Shown here: positions 19,877-29,595 of the stretch, in pieces
Layout of the letters: each line of letters opens with the position of its first letter
Position numbering within the stretch: the first letter of the stretch is position 1
Source of the DNA: Chara braunii
Lineage: Eukaryota; Streptophyta; Charophyceae; Charales; Characeae
Assembly: GCA_003427395.1 (NCBI GenBank)
Contig: BFEA01000636.1
Coordinates: 180,600-212,531, forward strand
Reading direction: 5' to 3'
Length of the DNA stretch: 31,932 bases
Notes under the pieces: model-generated
Databases searched by the model: none
The model's input: only the letters and a program-made list of their open reading frames with translations
Told to the model about the DNA's origin: nothing
Program-made: the position numbers and the translations under genes

Positions 19877-20728
19877 GCTCTTGACCACCGCATTCCGCTT
19901 CCGATCGGCCACCTGTTGTCCATATCAGAACAGGCCAATGATCGCATGCTCCAGCATTGCAAGGCCAATTGGAAATGTTTCGCACTCGCCAAGTTGGCAA
20001 CGGCCAAGGGGAAGGCCCCCATAAGGGAGATAAAGCCGGATACACCTGGACCCTCAGAGCTTGTGCGCCTGGGACTTCTCCAAAAAAGTGACCATTTTCT
20101 GCGCATCAAAGCTATCCCATGGAAGTCCGCGGAGTGTGACGTAGAGATCTAGGGAGTCCCATACAGCGCGATCCTTTATTCTGGGGCAGCAGTGTTGGCA
20201 ATATCCCTGCGAGTAGTAGAACGTGCGGGAAGAAGGAAGGATCTGATCCCAGTCAACGAAGGAGACCGTTTGATCTCCGCCGATGAAGAGAAGATCAGAG
20301 CGGTAGGAAAAATGACAAACGTCGCGTTTAAGTTGGGAAAAGTCCACGCCTTGGGTGACGTGTGGTTCTTAATGTGAACTCGTACGACGTACTCATCGGA
20401 CTGCCTGCTTTAAATGCCCTCCAGGCTAATCTAGACTTTGAACGGCGGGAGGTGATTATCAAGAACACCGGGGGTAAGTCGTACGCAGTCCCCATGCGCC
20501 TCACCCTCCGCACGACTACCAACCTGCCATGTAGATCTCACCCAGAGGTAGGTGGGCCGATTCTGACAGTCACCTGGGACAGACTCCTAGAGGACTCAGA
20601 GACTAGCAGCGAAGAACACGCGTCCCTGCTCCCCGAGGATTCGGAAAGCGAGGACGAGACAGACCCGACGACTCAAGAGCTGATGCGAAAGGTAACTCGT
20701 TACCCAGTCCGGCAGAAAACGACGAAAA
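19877..20728 (+). pseudogene. Element B protease region, catalytic Asp replaced
   Basis: This is the polyprotein-cleaving retropepsin-like domain. The frame from gag continues after the TGA at 19874 and is broken again by TAG at 20150-20152. The catalytic block reads ILYSGAAVLAIS, with TAT (Tyr) at 20177-20179 where Asp belongs. A one-base frame change near 20365 leads into VLNVNSYDVLIGLPALNAL, the second conserved block (ILG-like) of the domain. The upstream part is Lys/Leu-rich without a motif. Loss of the Asp makes the enzyme inactive whatever the reading frame. Confidence 0.75.
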
Positions 20729-22779
20729 ATGTTGGTGCTGACCGAAGACAATGTCCAACAAACTCGAGCTCTGATCATAGGAGAACCCCTGGTGCAAATG
20801 TCAAGGATGCCCGACTTTTCGGAACCCCCTCGGACCCTGTACCAGGGCGCTACTCCCTTGCTTCCCCGATACGTAGATAAGCGGTCCTTCGGCGACGTCA
20901 CGGAACCCCCTCCCCGATCGCTTCTTACCACAGACAAGGAGATACGATTGCTGCGTCTGGGAGCGGAAGTACAGGCTCCGGAACCCCCTGGGTGCCCCGA
21001 AGCCTCGCTGTTTGATGTAGGGATAAGAATCGCTGAGAAATCGGTGAATCCCTGGGATATCGCGGATGGGATAACCCCCGAAGAACACGTGGCCAGAGAG
21101 GAGGAAGCCCAGATGGTAGCCACTGTGTTCTCGTGGCGGTCGGACAACTCTTTCATCTCTTCCACGCCGCCCCGGGACTCTAAGGCATTACGTACCAAAC
21201 ACGTTACAGTCGATATACACGGACGACCTTACGAGTTACACATGCCAGAATACGTGCCCGACGGAACCCACCAACTTATTGCAGAAATTGTACAGGAATA
21301 TCGGGGTGCTATCAGCATTGATGACGCGGACATCGCGTCATCCTTAATAATCCAACACGAGATTTAGACCGACAATCACCCGTCGATTCATTGCAAACCG
21401 TATCGATACTCATTGGCAGAACGAAAGGCGGCACTCGAGCGAATCTGGGAATTCGAGGCTAACGGTTGGATAGAGCTCGCTACAGGTCCTTGGTCCTTTC
21501 CAGTAGTTTTGGTTCCGAAAAAGAACGGATTGATTCGCATTCGCATTGATTATCGAAAATTGAATGACATCACGATCAAGGATGTGTACCCCCTCCCTCG
21601 GATTGATGATCTGCTGGATGCGATTGACTGTGCGAATTATTTTAGTAAATTTGATATTCGGCACGGGTTCCACCATATCCTTGTGAGGGAAGAGGATCGG
21701 CCGAAGACGGCGTTTGTCTTGTTTGAGGGCACGTGGCAGTGGGTTCGATGCCTATGGGTATATGCAATGCGCCGACGACTTTCCAGCGGGCAATGAATAT
21801 CACTTTCCATAACTTCGTGAACAAGACCAGGTTAACTCAGGGCATGATCAATTTTTGCGTTATCGTGTACATGGACGATATTTTGGTATATTCTGAATCA
21901 TTCCATGGACACATGCAGCATATTGAATGGACACTTGGCGCGCTGCGGGACGCCGGTTTCAAGATTGCGTTGGAGAAAAGCGAATTCTTCCTGTCTGAGA
22001 TCTCGTTCCTGGGATACGTGGTAACCCGAGGAGGCTTGAGGCCGGATTCGAGGAAGGTAGAGGCTGTTCGGGAAGCACCCATGCCCACGTCATTGACGCA
22101 GGTTCGAGCCTTCCTTGGACTGGCCTCGTACTATCGACGGTTTATCAAGGGCTTTGCGGCAATCGCTCAGCCCCTGACGAACCTCCTACGGAAGGACCAG
22201 CCGTTGAACTGGGACGCGGAGTGTGAGCAGGCCTTTTGCACTTTGAAGGAGGCCCTGGCCTTGACCCCTATTTTAATCCGGCCCGATCCCGAGCGCCAGT
22301 TCCTACTCATTACTGACTGGCAGCCCGAGGCTATCTCCGCTATCCTAGCTCAAAAGGGGAAAGACGGGCGGAAGCACGTGGTCGAATATGCTTCGAGGAC
22401 GGTGCCGGACGAAAGGAAGAATAACTCGGCGCCACAAGGAGAATGCTACGATGTCGTCTGGGGAATCCAGCACTTCCACCCGTATCTCTACGGGCAGAAG
22501 TTCCTCCTTGTAATGGATCACGAGCCATTGCTGACCCTCAAGAAGCTGACGAACTACACGGGAATGATTGGGCAATGGGCTGTAAGGCTGCAGGAGTATG
22601 ACTTCGATATCGTCCACATAAAAACAGAAATACACGGGAACGCCGACGGATTGACAGGACTGCACCGACCAGGCAAGGTGCCACGCAACAAAGAGATCGC
22701 TCCGTGGAAGGACCCGAAACAGCCCACGGGACCCGGGTATGGCCAGGTGAAGGTTCTCCCTCGGCAGGCGAAGAAGTGA
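20729..22779 (+). pseudogene. Element B reverse transcriptase and RNase H
   Basis: A linker (20729-21364) ends at a TAG at 21365 within the pre-RT block (HEI then T, with P.....C.PYR after it). RT blocks follow: PKKNG, RIDYRKLND, YPLPRIDDLLD and FSKFDIRHGFH, then a frame change near 21745, then PMGICNAPTTFQ and the active site VYMDDILVYS (21868-21879), with both Asp intact. FLGYVV, RAFLGLASYYRRFI and the RNase H part (LLITDWQPEAISAIL, YASRT, GECYDVVWGIQHFHPYLYG, VMDHEPL, GNADGLTGL) complete it. In RNase H the first motif has TDWQP, with Asp kept, and the final NADGLT block deviates from the common NADALS. It is very similar to plant-type gypsy polymerases and far from element A's. Confidence 0.85.
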
Positions 22780-22940
22780 CACGTGTCCTTATGGCGGCCC
22801 AGAGAGAAGAAAACGCTGAGGGCCCTTTCTCTCCTTCTTCCTCTTCTCTATTCTCCCTCCCCAATCATTTCTGTTCTGTGTGACACGTGTCCTTATGGCG
22901 GCCCAGAGAGAAGAAAACGTTGAGGGCCCTTTCACTCCGT
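22777..22940 (+). repeat. Direct duplication of about 58 bp, 104 bp apart
   Basis: The segment starting TGACACGTGTCCTTATGGCG at 22777 recurs at 22881 with one substitution before it diverges. It carries a CACGTG palindrome and the stop codon of the RNase H frame. The 104-bp offset is not a multiple of three and could have arisen by slippage or a failed template switch between RNase H and integrase. Confidence 0.8.
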
Positions 22941-23097
22941 TTCGGTCAAACCGAAAAACGAAGGGTACGTCGAGTGGGTAGAGTGTGCCACGTGTGTAGT
23001 CAGGACCCATGGATCATGCGTCCAGTATAGGAATCCGTAGAAATGGTGGCTCTGCCACCTGTGCCGTACCGACAAGATTGCGACGGAGGCTCGATTC

Positions 23098-24534
23098 TTG
23101 GAAGCGACGTCGGAAGGACTGGAAAAGATCTTACAGTATAGACGGGCGGAGGTGTGGACATATGTCGCTTTGATAGCGACCGTCGTAGGGAACCCTCTTC
23201 GAGAATTCTCCAAGGACGATCGGAGACGGGCCACTGAAAGGGCGCGGGACTATAGGTGGAAGGAGGGACGGTTAGAAAAGCGGAAAACAGACGGGAGGGG
23301 AATATGGACGGTAGTTCCGCACCTGTTCATGAGGTATGACTGGGTTAAGGCCGCCCACGAAGAGACAACAGCCCATTTCGCGGTCAGGATCACCGAGTCC
23401 GCCATCGACAAGAACGAATGGTATTGGTCCAACATTAGGGACGACGTTAAATATATTGTTAAAAATTGTTCTGTCTGTGTGGCCGACAAGGCACCGATTC
23501 AGCCACCTAGGTCGATAGTGCCCACCGTAGTCCAACGACCATTTCAGAGGGCTAGCATGGACACGACGGATATTATCGTTCCCCCTGGACCGAATAGTTG
23601 CGAATATTCAATTCTCTTGGTATTCGTCGACCGCTTCTCAAAGTGGATTGAGGCCTACCCGTGTCGGACAAGACAGACGGCGAAAATAGCGCGGTATGTC
23701 AACCGTTTCCTCGGGATGCATCAAGACACCGAGGAAATCCTTACCGACAACGGAGCTGAATTAAGGGGAGAAGTCATGAGGAACCTGGCCGTACACGGGT
23801 TGTCTATTCGTAATACGGCTCCCCATACGTCTCAATCGAACGACCTTGTGAAAAATGCCAACCGAGTAATTAAAACGACACTTCGATGGAATATTGCAGC
23901 TAAGGACACGCGGCAGTGGCCTGATATCGTAGATCACATCTTAGCTATAGACCGAGGCACCCCGCATGAATCTACCGGGCTTTCACCTTTCCAGCTACGT
24001 ACGAACAGCCTATCTTGTGTCTCGATACCGAACCTAAATGACGAAACGGCGTTGGACAAACGTCCCACGCGGGCAACGGCCAAGGACAAGGCCAAGCGCC
24101 ATCTGGACCTTATGGAACGGGCCCTTCCATGATTGGCCCGGAAAAGACAGCGTATGACTGAATTGGCCCATGGACGCCAGGTCCGGAGTAATGAGGCCCG
24201 AAATGGGAATGTTGGCCCTCGGCCCCAGTACAAATTGGGGGACTTGGTGCAGGTGAGGAAATGTGCGGGCCAGGGCAAGCTAGCGCCACGATTCTACGGA
24301 TGCTTCAGAGTGATCGAGCTCGGTCCTAACGGCGTGAACACGGTGCGGCTTGCTCCTGAGGTGTCCGGTAGCCAGTCGGCTAGGCTTATTGTTCGCCAGG
24401 TGTCCTACCTCCGCCATCTCTCGACTTCCTTCCCTCCTTCTCCAGCGGGGTCGATTTTAGGGTCCGAGTGGGATAGTGACGAGCCTCATTCTCTCTCTCC
24501 TACTCGCTCATCTTCCCCCTCCTCTTCGCCATGA
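23098..24534 (+). pseudogene. Element B integrase, catalytic Glu replaced by Lys
   Basis: The zinc-binding module shows His87, His93, Cys124 and Cys127 (HEETTAH and CSVC). The catalytic core has Asp155 in SMDTTDIIV and Asp217 in LTDNGAE. The third acidic residue should lie in a (S)NGLVERANR-like block, but the sequence reads SNDLVKNANRVIK, with AAA (Lys) at 23851-23853. After a TGA at 24130-24132 the same frame continues with the C-terminal domain, where YGCFRVIE stands in place of a GPF motif. A Ser/Pro-rich tail ends at 24534. The stop shares four bases with the ATG of the next ORF. The listed start is a convenient point, since integrase comes from a polyprotein. Confidence 0.85.
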
Positions 24535-25016
24535 GTTTCTCCACGGAGCAGGTACTCAGTGAACGCATGTTGGCGCCAGGTGGGCATATCTCGTCGATTC
24601 GGCAAGTGTATCACCCGCGCATCAGCCCAGACGCTCTCCGCTTCGCCCAGTTCTTCAGTACAGCGGGATTTTACGCGGCGGCAGAATTTTGATTTGCGAT
24701 CCCCAACAGCAGGTCACACGTGTTGGCCGGAGCCTCAGCTTACCGTCGGCTCTCGGCGCCAGGAACTGCTCACATCTCGACAATCATCATCTTCAGCGGG
24801 GATCTTATGCCACTCGATCCCAGAACGCATACAGCCATCCTTGACTCGTTGCGAGAGTGGGGAGCGCAATTATCTTGGGTGTGGAGTCAGATGCTCTCGC
24901 AGCGGGGGGAGAACATCGTCAATACAGACAATATTGACATAGACGGCATTCGTCTCTCTCGGCACGCACCAGTGGTGCTCATCCCCGAGCTTGTCCCCTT
25001 CCCGCGCCCCCAATGA
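24531..25016 (+). pseudogene. Extra ORF x after pol, 161 codons with one internal TGA
   Basis: Not recognised. The ATG at 24531 overlaps the stop of the integrase frame as ATGA. The frame is open except for a TGA at 24690-24692 and ends at 25014-25016, where it overlaps the next ATG, again as ATGA. The first part is MSFSTEQVLSERMLAPGG and similar; the second contains THTAILDSLREWGAQLSW, a helical Trp-rich segment, and HAPVVLIPELVPFP near the end. No signal peptide or convincing membrane segment is seen. The position between integrase and the 3' LTR is where env-like or other accessory genes occur in some LTR elements, but no env features are visible. Confidence 0.55.
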
Positions 25017-26062
25017 ACCGCTCCAGATTCTCTACCTTTAGTCTCCCCTCTACTTTTCCTCTCTTCTGGCAATCCGCACTCCATCCCCGCCTCTCTTTCT
25101 GTGTGCGCCCGCTTATGCTTCCTAGGATCAAGCCGGAGCAGTGGCTAAGGTGGTGGCAGACGTATGCGACTCTTTCGCTGTGCTTAGTCGATATCGATCT
25201 GACGTGGCGGAAGGACGGGGACCATCCCGTAGCTAGTGAGGACGTCGAGCTGCTACTCGTTCAAGCTTGGAAGACGGACACGGAGGGAGATTTTTTAGGA
25301 TTCGTCTTCGGATCAGTCGAGCCGGGCCATCGACGGACGATCATAAACGAGTTGCTGATCCTCCAGACCAATCTACTAGACGACCTTCCGCTGGACGTCA
25401 TCTCGCACTCCGACAAGAGTCCCATACCACACATCCTCTCGCGATGCCTGGTACCGTATCTGCAATGGTCGGCATGCCTGGAGGGCGATGGTGACAATGT
25501 GTGTTACCCATCGCACAGCTACCTGGATCCCTGGACGATTACAGACGCTCTCTTCAACCTGGTGAGCGGAGGAGAAGAGGACCAGGAGGAAGAAGAGGAC
25601 GAGGAAGAGGAGGAAAGCGAGGAAGAGACCTCCGAAGAGGACGAGGATTATAGTGAGCATAGTGAGCATGAGGCAGGGGTGGTGAGCGAAGAAGAATAAG
25701 AAGAAGAAGAAGAAGTAGAGGAGTGGGAGGAGGCCGAAGAAGAAGCGGCCGGAGAGGAAGAAGCGGAGCAGGTGGAAGTCCAGGAGGAGGACCCGGAGGC
25801 AGAGCGGCGCAGGGCGTCCATCGCAGAAGGAAAGCGGCCATTGGAGCTGTTGGTGGGAGTTGATCTGCCTGTTCCAGACGACCCGACTAAAGATCCCGAG
25901 CCGCCAGCCAAGGAAGATGAGCACCCTCATGCAGAGACTTTTGGCACGGCGACGCGCAGGCGATCCCGCTCCCCCTCCCCTTCCCCCCATCCCTCAGTTC
26001 GAGCTTGTGGCAATGCGGGGCATCGGGCTACGTCCCCGTTCCCTAACCCGCCGTCCCCTTGA
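25013..26062 (+). pseudogene. Extra ORF y, about 349 codons with one internal TAA
   Basis: Not recognised. It starts at 25013 within the ATGA overlap. The first 185 residues look folded and Trp/Leu-rich (PEQWLRWWQTYATLSLCLVD at 41-60, TIINELLILQTNLLDDLP near 109-126). A very acidic Glu/Asp/Ser tract begins near residue 187. A TAA at 25697-25699 interrupts a run of GAA codons, and the same frame then goes on with Glu-rich sequence, a Pro/Asp-rich part and an Arg/Ser/Pro end to the TGA at 26060-26062. The acidic tract suggests a histone- or nucleic-acid-mimic or a disordered linker, but that is speculation. The last base quartet, TTGA, overlaps the start of ORF z. Confidence 0.55.
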
Positions 26063-26535
26063 TTACATCACCTTCCGTCAGTCGGCGACAGATCAACATT
26101 CTGCGCTCTTTCCCCTCCAATCCTTTTCCTTCTTCGACCTTCCACCAATTCTACGCCACCCGCCTCGTTGCCAACGTATATCCGCACCCCGCCGCCCAAT
26201 GTGTCTCTTCTTCCTTCCATCTCCACGTCCTTCTGATCAGCGCCGCGTGGCGAGACCAGGACGTCATTGTAGTCTACTGCATCATTACGGGAACTATCCC
26301 CATATGTGCAGATCATGAGCAGTTTCGTGCGGCGCTGTTTCGCACCTTCTCAACCCTCTATCCCGACTATCTTGCTTCCCTCCCTGAAGGCGGAAATCGC
26401 TTCCCCCGCATCCATCGCATCATCAGATACCAGGAGCTCCCGGAAACGGTGATGGGGATGGCAAATTTCTTACCGCCTCTCCCGAATGATCCTCCCCCGC
26501 TTATCCCCGCCATCTTCCGACTTCCCCACCCGTGA
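26059..26535 (+). CDS. Extra ORF z, 158 codons, start TTG in place of ATG
   Basis: Not recognised. The frame opens at TTG 26059 inside TTGA, one base away from the ATGA found at the two preceding junctions, and runs uninterrupted to a TGA at 26533-26535. The protein has a hydrophobic middle (HVLLISAAWRDQDVIVVYC near 53-71), then an Asp-His-Glu-Gln helix with Phe residues (EQFRAALFRTFSTLYPDYL) and a Pro-rich end. An alternative is an overlapping upstream frame from ATG 25917, but it would need a frameshift near 26090. Its relation to known families must be tested by search. Confidence 0.5.
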   Translation: MITSPSVSRRQINILRSFPSNPFPSSTFHQFYATRLVANVYPHPAAQCVSSSFHLHVLLISAAWRDQDVIVVYCIITGTIPICADHEQFRAALFRTFSTLYPDYLASLPEGGNRFPRIHRIIRYQELPETVMGMANFLPPLPNDPPPLIPAIFRLPHP

Positions 26536-26850
26536 AACGAGGGCGGCTCGAATAACGTGTCAATTCTTTCTCCCTTCCTTCTTTTTCCCTCTTCAAACTT
26601 TGGAGAGATGTGGATGCAAGCGGGAGCTTGCACAGGATGGAACCCCCTGGGCATCACATATGTGACGAACTACTTTCTATAAGACGCTATCTTCTGCGCA
26701 ACCGGGATCGGGGGTACAAAGAGGGATCGAGGATAAATTGCATGGCGGTCCCACTTTCTTCATTCTTCGAAATTTTCTCCTTGGTCCTTCAGGGAAGAGA
26801 AAGTGACGGTTATGGACCTTGGGATGGTAGGCCTGCGCCTTAGCGAGCGC
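26536..26850 (+). other. Element B 3' untranslated sequence
   Basis: After ORF z there is a pyrimidine-rich stretch (26560-26600) and then sequence without a convincing coding frame. A 77-codon frame at 26610-26843 has no supporting motif. Confidence 0.5.
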
Positions 26851-26860
26851 GGAGGGGGAA
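26851..26860 (+). other. Candidate 3' polypurine tract
   Basis: GGAGGGGGAA is the best purine run between the last ORF and the 3' LTR and could prime plus-strand synthesis. It lies about 235 bp before the start of LTR similarity at 27095, not next to it. Either the true LTR begins near 26861 and the left LTR has lost that part, or the tract is not the functional one. Confidence 0.4.
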
Positions 26861-27094
26861 TAACTTCGGCTATGGCCTTTTTCTCTTTTCTTTTCGTTTT
26901 TGTTTTTCTTTTGTTTTCAAATAAGGCGTTCGTCTTTTTGGCGCGATAATCGCGCGGGTAATTCCTTCGAAATTTTTTAATTTAGAACGAGCCCCTGCGG
27001 GCTCTCGAAATTTCTTTCTTTTGTAATTAGGACTTTAATTAGATGAGGAAATTGGGTGCGCCGGAATTTCTGCCCGTAACTGCACATCGGCCAT
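26861..27094 (+). other. T-rich segment between purine tract and 3' LTR similarity
   Basis: This segment has no counterpart upstream of the 5' LTR, where the 1.4-kb repeat stands instead. It contains a T-rich run and a perfect 6-bp stem (GAGCCC-CTGC-GGGCTC, 26989-27004) framed by direct CGAAATTT words. It may be the missing first part of the LTR. Confidence 0.45.
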
Positions 27095-27422
27095 TGCCTG
27101 CATGCGCGCTTTGCTGCACAGGGACCTACGCTCTGTTCCCGCCGCGCCTAAATTCTAATCTCAACTATAATCTCTTCTTGTTCCTTCCCTGCTACACAGG
27201 TGTAATTGTAATCTTCCCCGTTCTTGAAATTCCCTTCCCGCGTCACTGCATGCGCACTCTACCTCCTGTTTCATTGGCCGGATCGTTGCATGGTTGGATC
27301 GAAGCGTGGAGTGAGGCTACGTCCCGCACGCCGCGGCCCAGTCATGCACTCGTAGGCACTTCCTTCCTCTCTTCTTTCCTGTTCCCTTGGCAGTCCCGAC
27401 TATTGCGCGCTGATTAGCAAGC

Positions 27423-27429
27423 TATAAAT
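27423..27429 (+). promoter_or_regulatory. LTR TATA box (TATAAAT), 3' copy
   Basis: This is the same TATA box as at 16649, in the 3' LTR. From here it could drive transcription into the flanking DNA to the right. Confidence 0.55.
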
Positions 27430-28347
27430 TCTGCAAGCGCGATTAATTTTCTCTCTAATCTACTTGGGAGTTAGTGCGGTCGAGAGGATCGTCTAACGAG
27501 CAGAAAGACGGTGAGTAGAGAGTTGGGCGATCTGACGAGCTGGTGCTGAGTGTGCGGGGTTGATGCGTGGCCGCGAGGGACTGTGGCACGTGGGCGAACT
27601 TGGCTTGCACGCTCAGGCTAAGTGGGGTGACGACTCTGTGAGGCCTTTGGGATGCGCGGCGACAGACTGCCCACATCGGGAGAGAGAAAAACGAGGGATA
27701 TGGTCGAACAGTGTCCTTTCCTCCCTCCTTTCTATATTTTGATTCCAACGTTGGTCAATTTTGTTGCGGCATTTTTCGGATTTCCTGTGTGAATCTTCTC
27801 GGATCTCTTTGTTGGAATGCATGTATGTATGTATGATGACGAACGACCTCGCGTCTTTTCTCGCAATTTGTCTTTGCTTTTTCATTTTGTTGTGATCAGT
27901 AGATTAGTGTGGTTTTAGCTTTGTCGCTTTTTCGGCATTTCGGCATCACAGCGCGTGTATCGAGTTACGAGTAGGAATTCTCTCAGATCGGGTTGGCGCT
28001 CTCACCATTAACCCAATCACTTGTGTTCGTGTAAGAATTACGAGAATTGTTGGGAATATATGTCTAACCTTTGAATGTTTGATACCCCCGTTCCTCTGCT
28101 GCATACGGGTATAACCAGGGAGGGGCTGTTATGGGAACGGGGTTGCATGCCCAATTGGACTGAGCGCCAATAGATTACTCCGCCATCAGGACGCGCAACT
28201 TAGGACTTAACTAGTTGGCCAGTGCGTACACGCGGGGAAGACAACAATCCATCAACAGATTCGCTATCTACACGCACGCATGCAGGGGCTGGTTACGATC
28301 CCGCCATGTAGGAATGATGTGGGTGAGCGAGTCCCGTTGATCCGGAT

Positions 28348-28959
28348 ATGGCGGTCGAAACTTCTTTTTGGATTACCGACTGTGAAAGTCTGAAGGATCC
28401 CGAGTATAGGACATATTGGGAAAGGGAACAGATCCGACGACAACAAGTCCGACAGCAACGAATCAGACGGCAACAAAACTTGCGGACCCTTGATTACCCC
28501 TACCAAACCGAATGCGAGCGACTGTGTAGGGGGGATTTCCAACTGGCAATCAACCAGGACTTCCGAATTCCCGAGTATCCCGACAATAGACACCAGCAAT
28601 ACTTTATCACCCCCGGCTTCGTCGTTATCACGACCAATTTCCCTCCCCATTACATCGTCCTCCCGTATCACCGACTGCTGGTTACCCCCTGGGACTCCAT
28701 ATCCCGATTCTGGCCCCGGCCTCCGTGCCCAGAGTGCCAACAGCCCAACGATTGCGAACCGACGGGGGCCACACGTCAGACTCCTCCCCAGAGAGAACGA
28801 CGAGAACCCAGCTCGTCCTCCTCAGCAGATTCTGACGCTGAGTTCTGCGTCGGACAACAAAGGTACGAGCATTCCCACAGCGACGCCCGCAACACCCCGT
28901 TCGTGCACCCGGCTCTTCCCCGGCACCGATCGTGGGAACGACGCCCACCCCAACTCTGA
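28348..28959 (+). CDS. LTR-resident 203-codon ORF (3' copy), unknown function
   Basis: Same length, start and end as the frame at 17550-18161, with about 25 amino-acid changes and no stop or indel. Arg/Gln-rich N-terminus, TECERLC, CPEC and the Ser/Asp-rich part are all kept. Changes are spread along the protein, and many are radical (Arg to Trp, Asp to Gly), as expected without selection after insertion. An alternative forward frame stays open from 28490 far past the LTR end and is not taken as coding because its continuation is low-complexity pyrimidine sequence. Confidence 0.35.
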   Translation: MAVETSFWITDCESLKDPEYRTYWEREQIRRQQVRQQRIRRQQNLRTLDYPYQTECERLCRGDFQLAINQDFRIPEYPDNRHQQYFITPGFVVITTNFPPHYIVLPYHRLLVTPWDSISRFWPRPPCPECQQPNDCEPTGATRQTPPQRERREPSSSSSADSDAEFCVGQQRYEHSHSDARNTPFVHPALPRHRSWERRPPQL

Positions 28960-29164
28960 GCTAGAGGAACCACTTGTACTTTTACCCCTGAAACTTGACA
29001 TAGGAGATTTCAGTTCCGACCTGGAACTCCACCCCCACTTTCCAAAAATCCTTGGCACACCCCTCTTCGCGCTTCCAGGCCCACAAACACTCCGGAAACA
29101 GGAACTCGCACTAGGTGTGAGGTTGGGCGTCACAGCGTTTGAGGCCCCCCACCAAAATTATAAT

Positions 29165-29595
29165 CGGGATGAATTTTTTTTTTACAGGAGTGCTGCCTCA
29201 CCTTGCTCCTCCTCCCCTTCCTCATCCTCCATGTCTCCTCCTCCCTTCTCCTTTTCGTTTTCTCCGACTCGTCCTCCTCCTGTTCGTCCTCCTCCTGCCC
29301 TTCCTCATCCTCGTACTTCCTCATCTGCCATGCCTCTTTGTCTCCTGCCCTCCCTCGTGTCCTCCCCTTCCTCGCCGTCCATGTCTCCTCCTCCCACTCG
29401 TCCTCCTCCTCCTGCACTTCCTCTTTTTCCTCCGTCCATCTCTTCTCCTCCCCCATCTCGACTCCTCCTCCTTGTTGTCCTCACTATCCTGGTTGTCCTC
29501 CTCGTCCACATCCTCCGCCTCCTCTCCATATCCTTCTCTCCTCGCCATATCCCTATCTTCCTGTCATACGCCCCCCCCCCCCAAAAAAAAAACCA
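29165..29595. repeat. Pyrimidine-rich low-complexity tract ending in poly-C/poly-A
   Basis: About 400 bp are almost only C and T on the plus strand in CTCCTCCTCC and similar words. The tract begins after a run of nine T and ends with a run of C followed directly by a run of A near 29569-29591. ORFs on both strands (Pro/Ser/Leu-rich, or Glu/Arg/Asp-rich in reverse) follow from the composition. Confidence 0.8.

Larger units (their letters stand above)
16321..29123 (+). mobile_element. Element B: Ty3/gypsy LTR retrotransposon with three extra ORFs
   Basis: Two direct repeats of about 2 kb (16321-18325 and 27095-29123) enclose an internal region. In order it holds an initiator-tRNA-type primer-binding site, gag with a CCHC knuckle, protease, RT with YMDD, RNase H, H2C2 zinc domain, integrase, GPF-like end, three further ORFs and a purine tract. 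A hand alignment of 120 bp (17161-17280 against 27959-28078) shows 7 differences, so the insertion is not recent. Coding is damaged by frameshifts (near 19530, 20365, 21745), stops (19874, 20150, 21365, 24130, 24690, 25697) and active-site changes. The plus orientation makes it divergent to element A. Confidence 0.9.
27095..29123 (+). repeat. Element B 3' LTR
   Basis: Direct copy of 16321-18325, with a 26-bp extra segment and scattered substitutions. Similarity begins with TGCCTGCATGCGCGC and ends with GAGGT at 29123, followed by GGGCGTCACA, which is not a primer-binding site, as expected on the outer side. No convincing 5-bp target duplication could be matched with the left end. Confidence 0.85.

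Noticed and set aside
25376-25990. 204-codon reverse ORF with Phe/Leu-rich sequence
   Set aside because: It is the complement of the Glu-rich tract of ORF y (GAA read as TTC) and has no independent motif.
24531-26535. An env-type glycoprotein in the extra ORFs
   Set aside because: No signal peptide, no cleavage site, no clear C-terminal membrane anchor and no Cys pattern are visible in x, y or z.
26989-27004. GC stem GAGCCC-CTGC-GGGCTC as a bacterial-type terminator
   Set aside because: The context is a eukaryotic retrotransposon; the short stem is not followed by a run of T.
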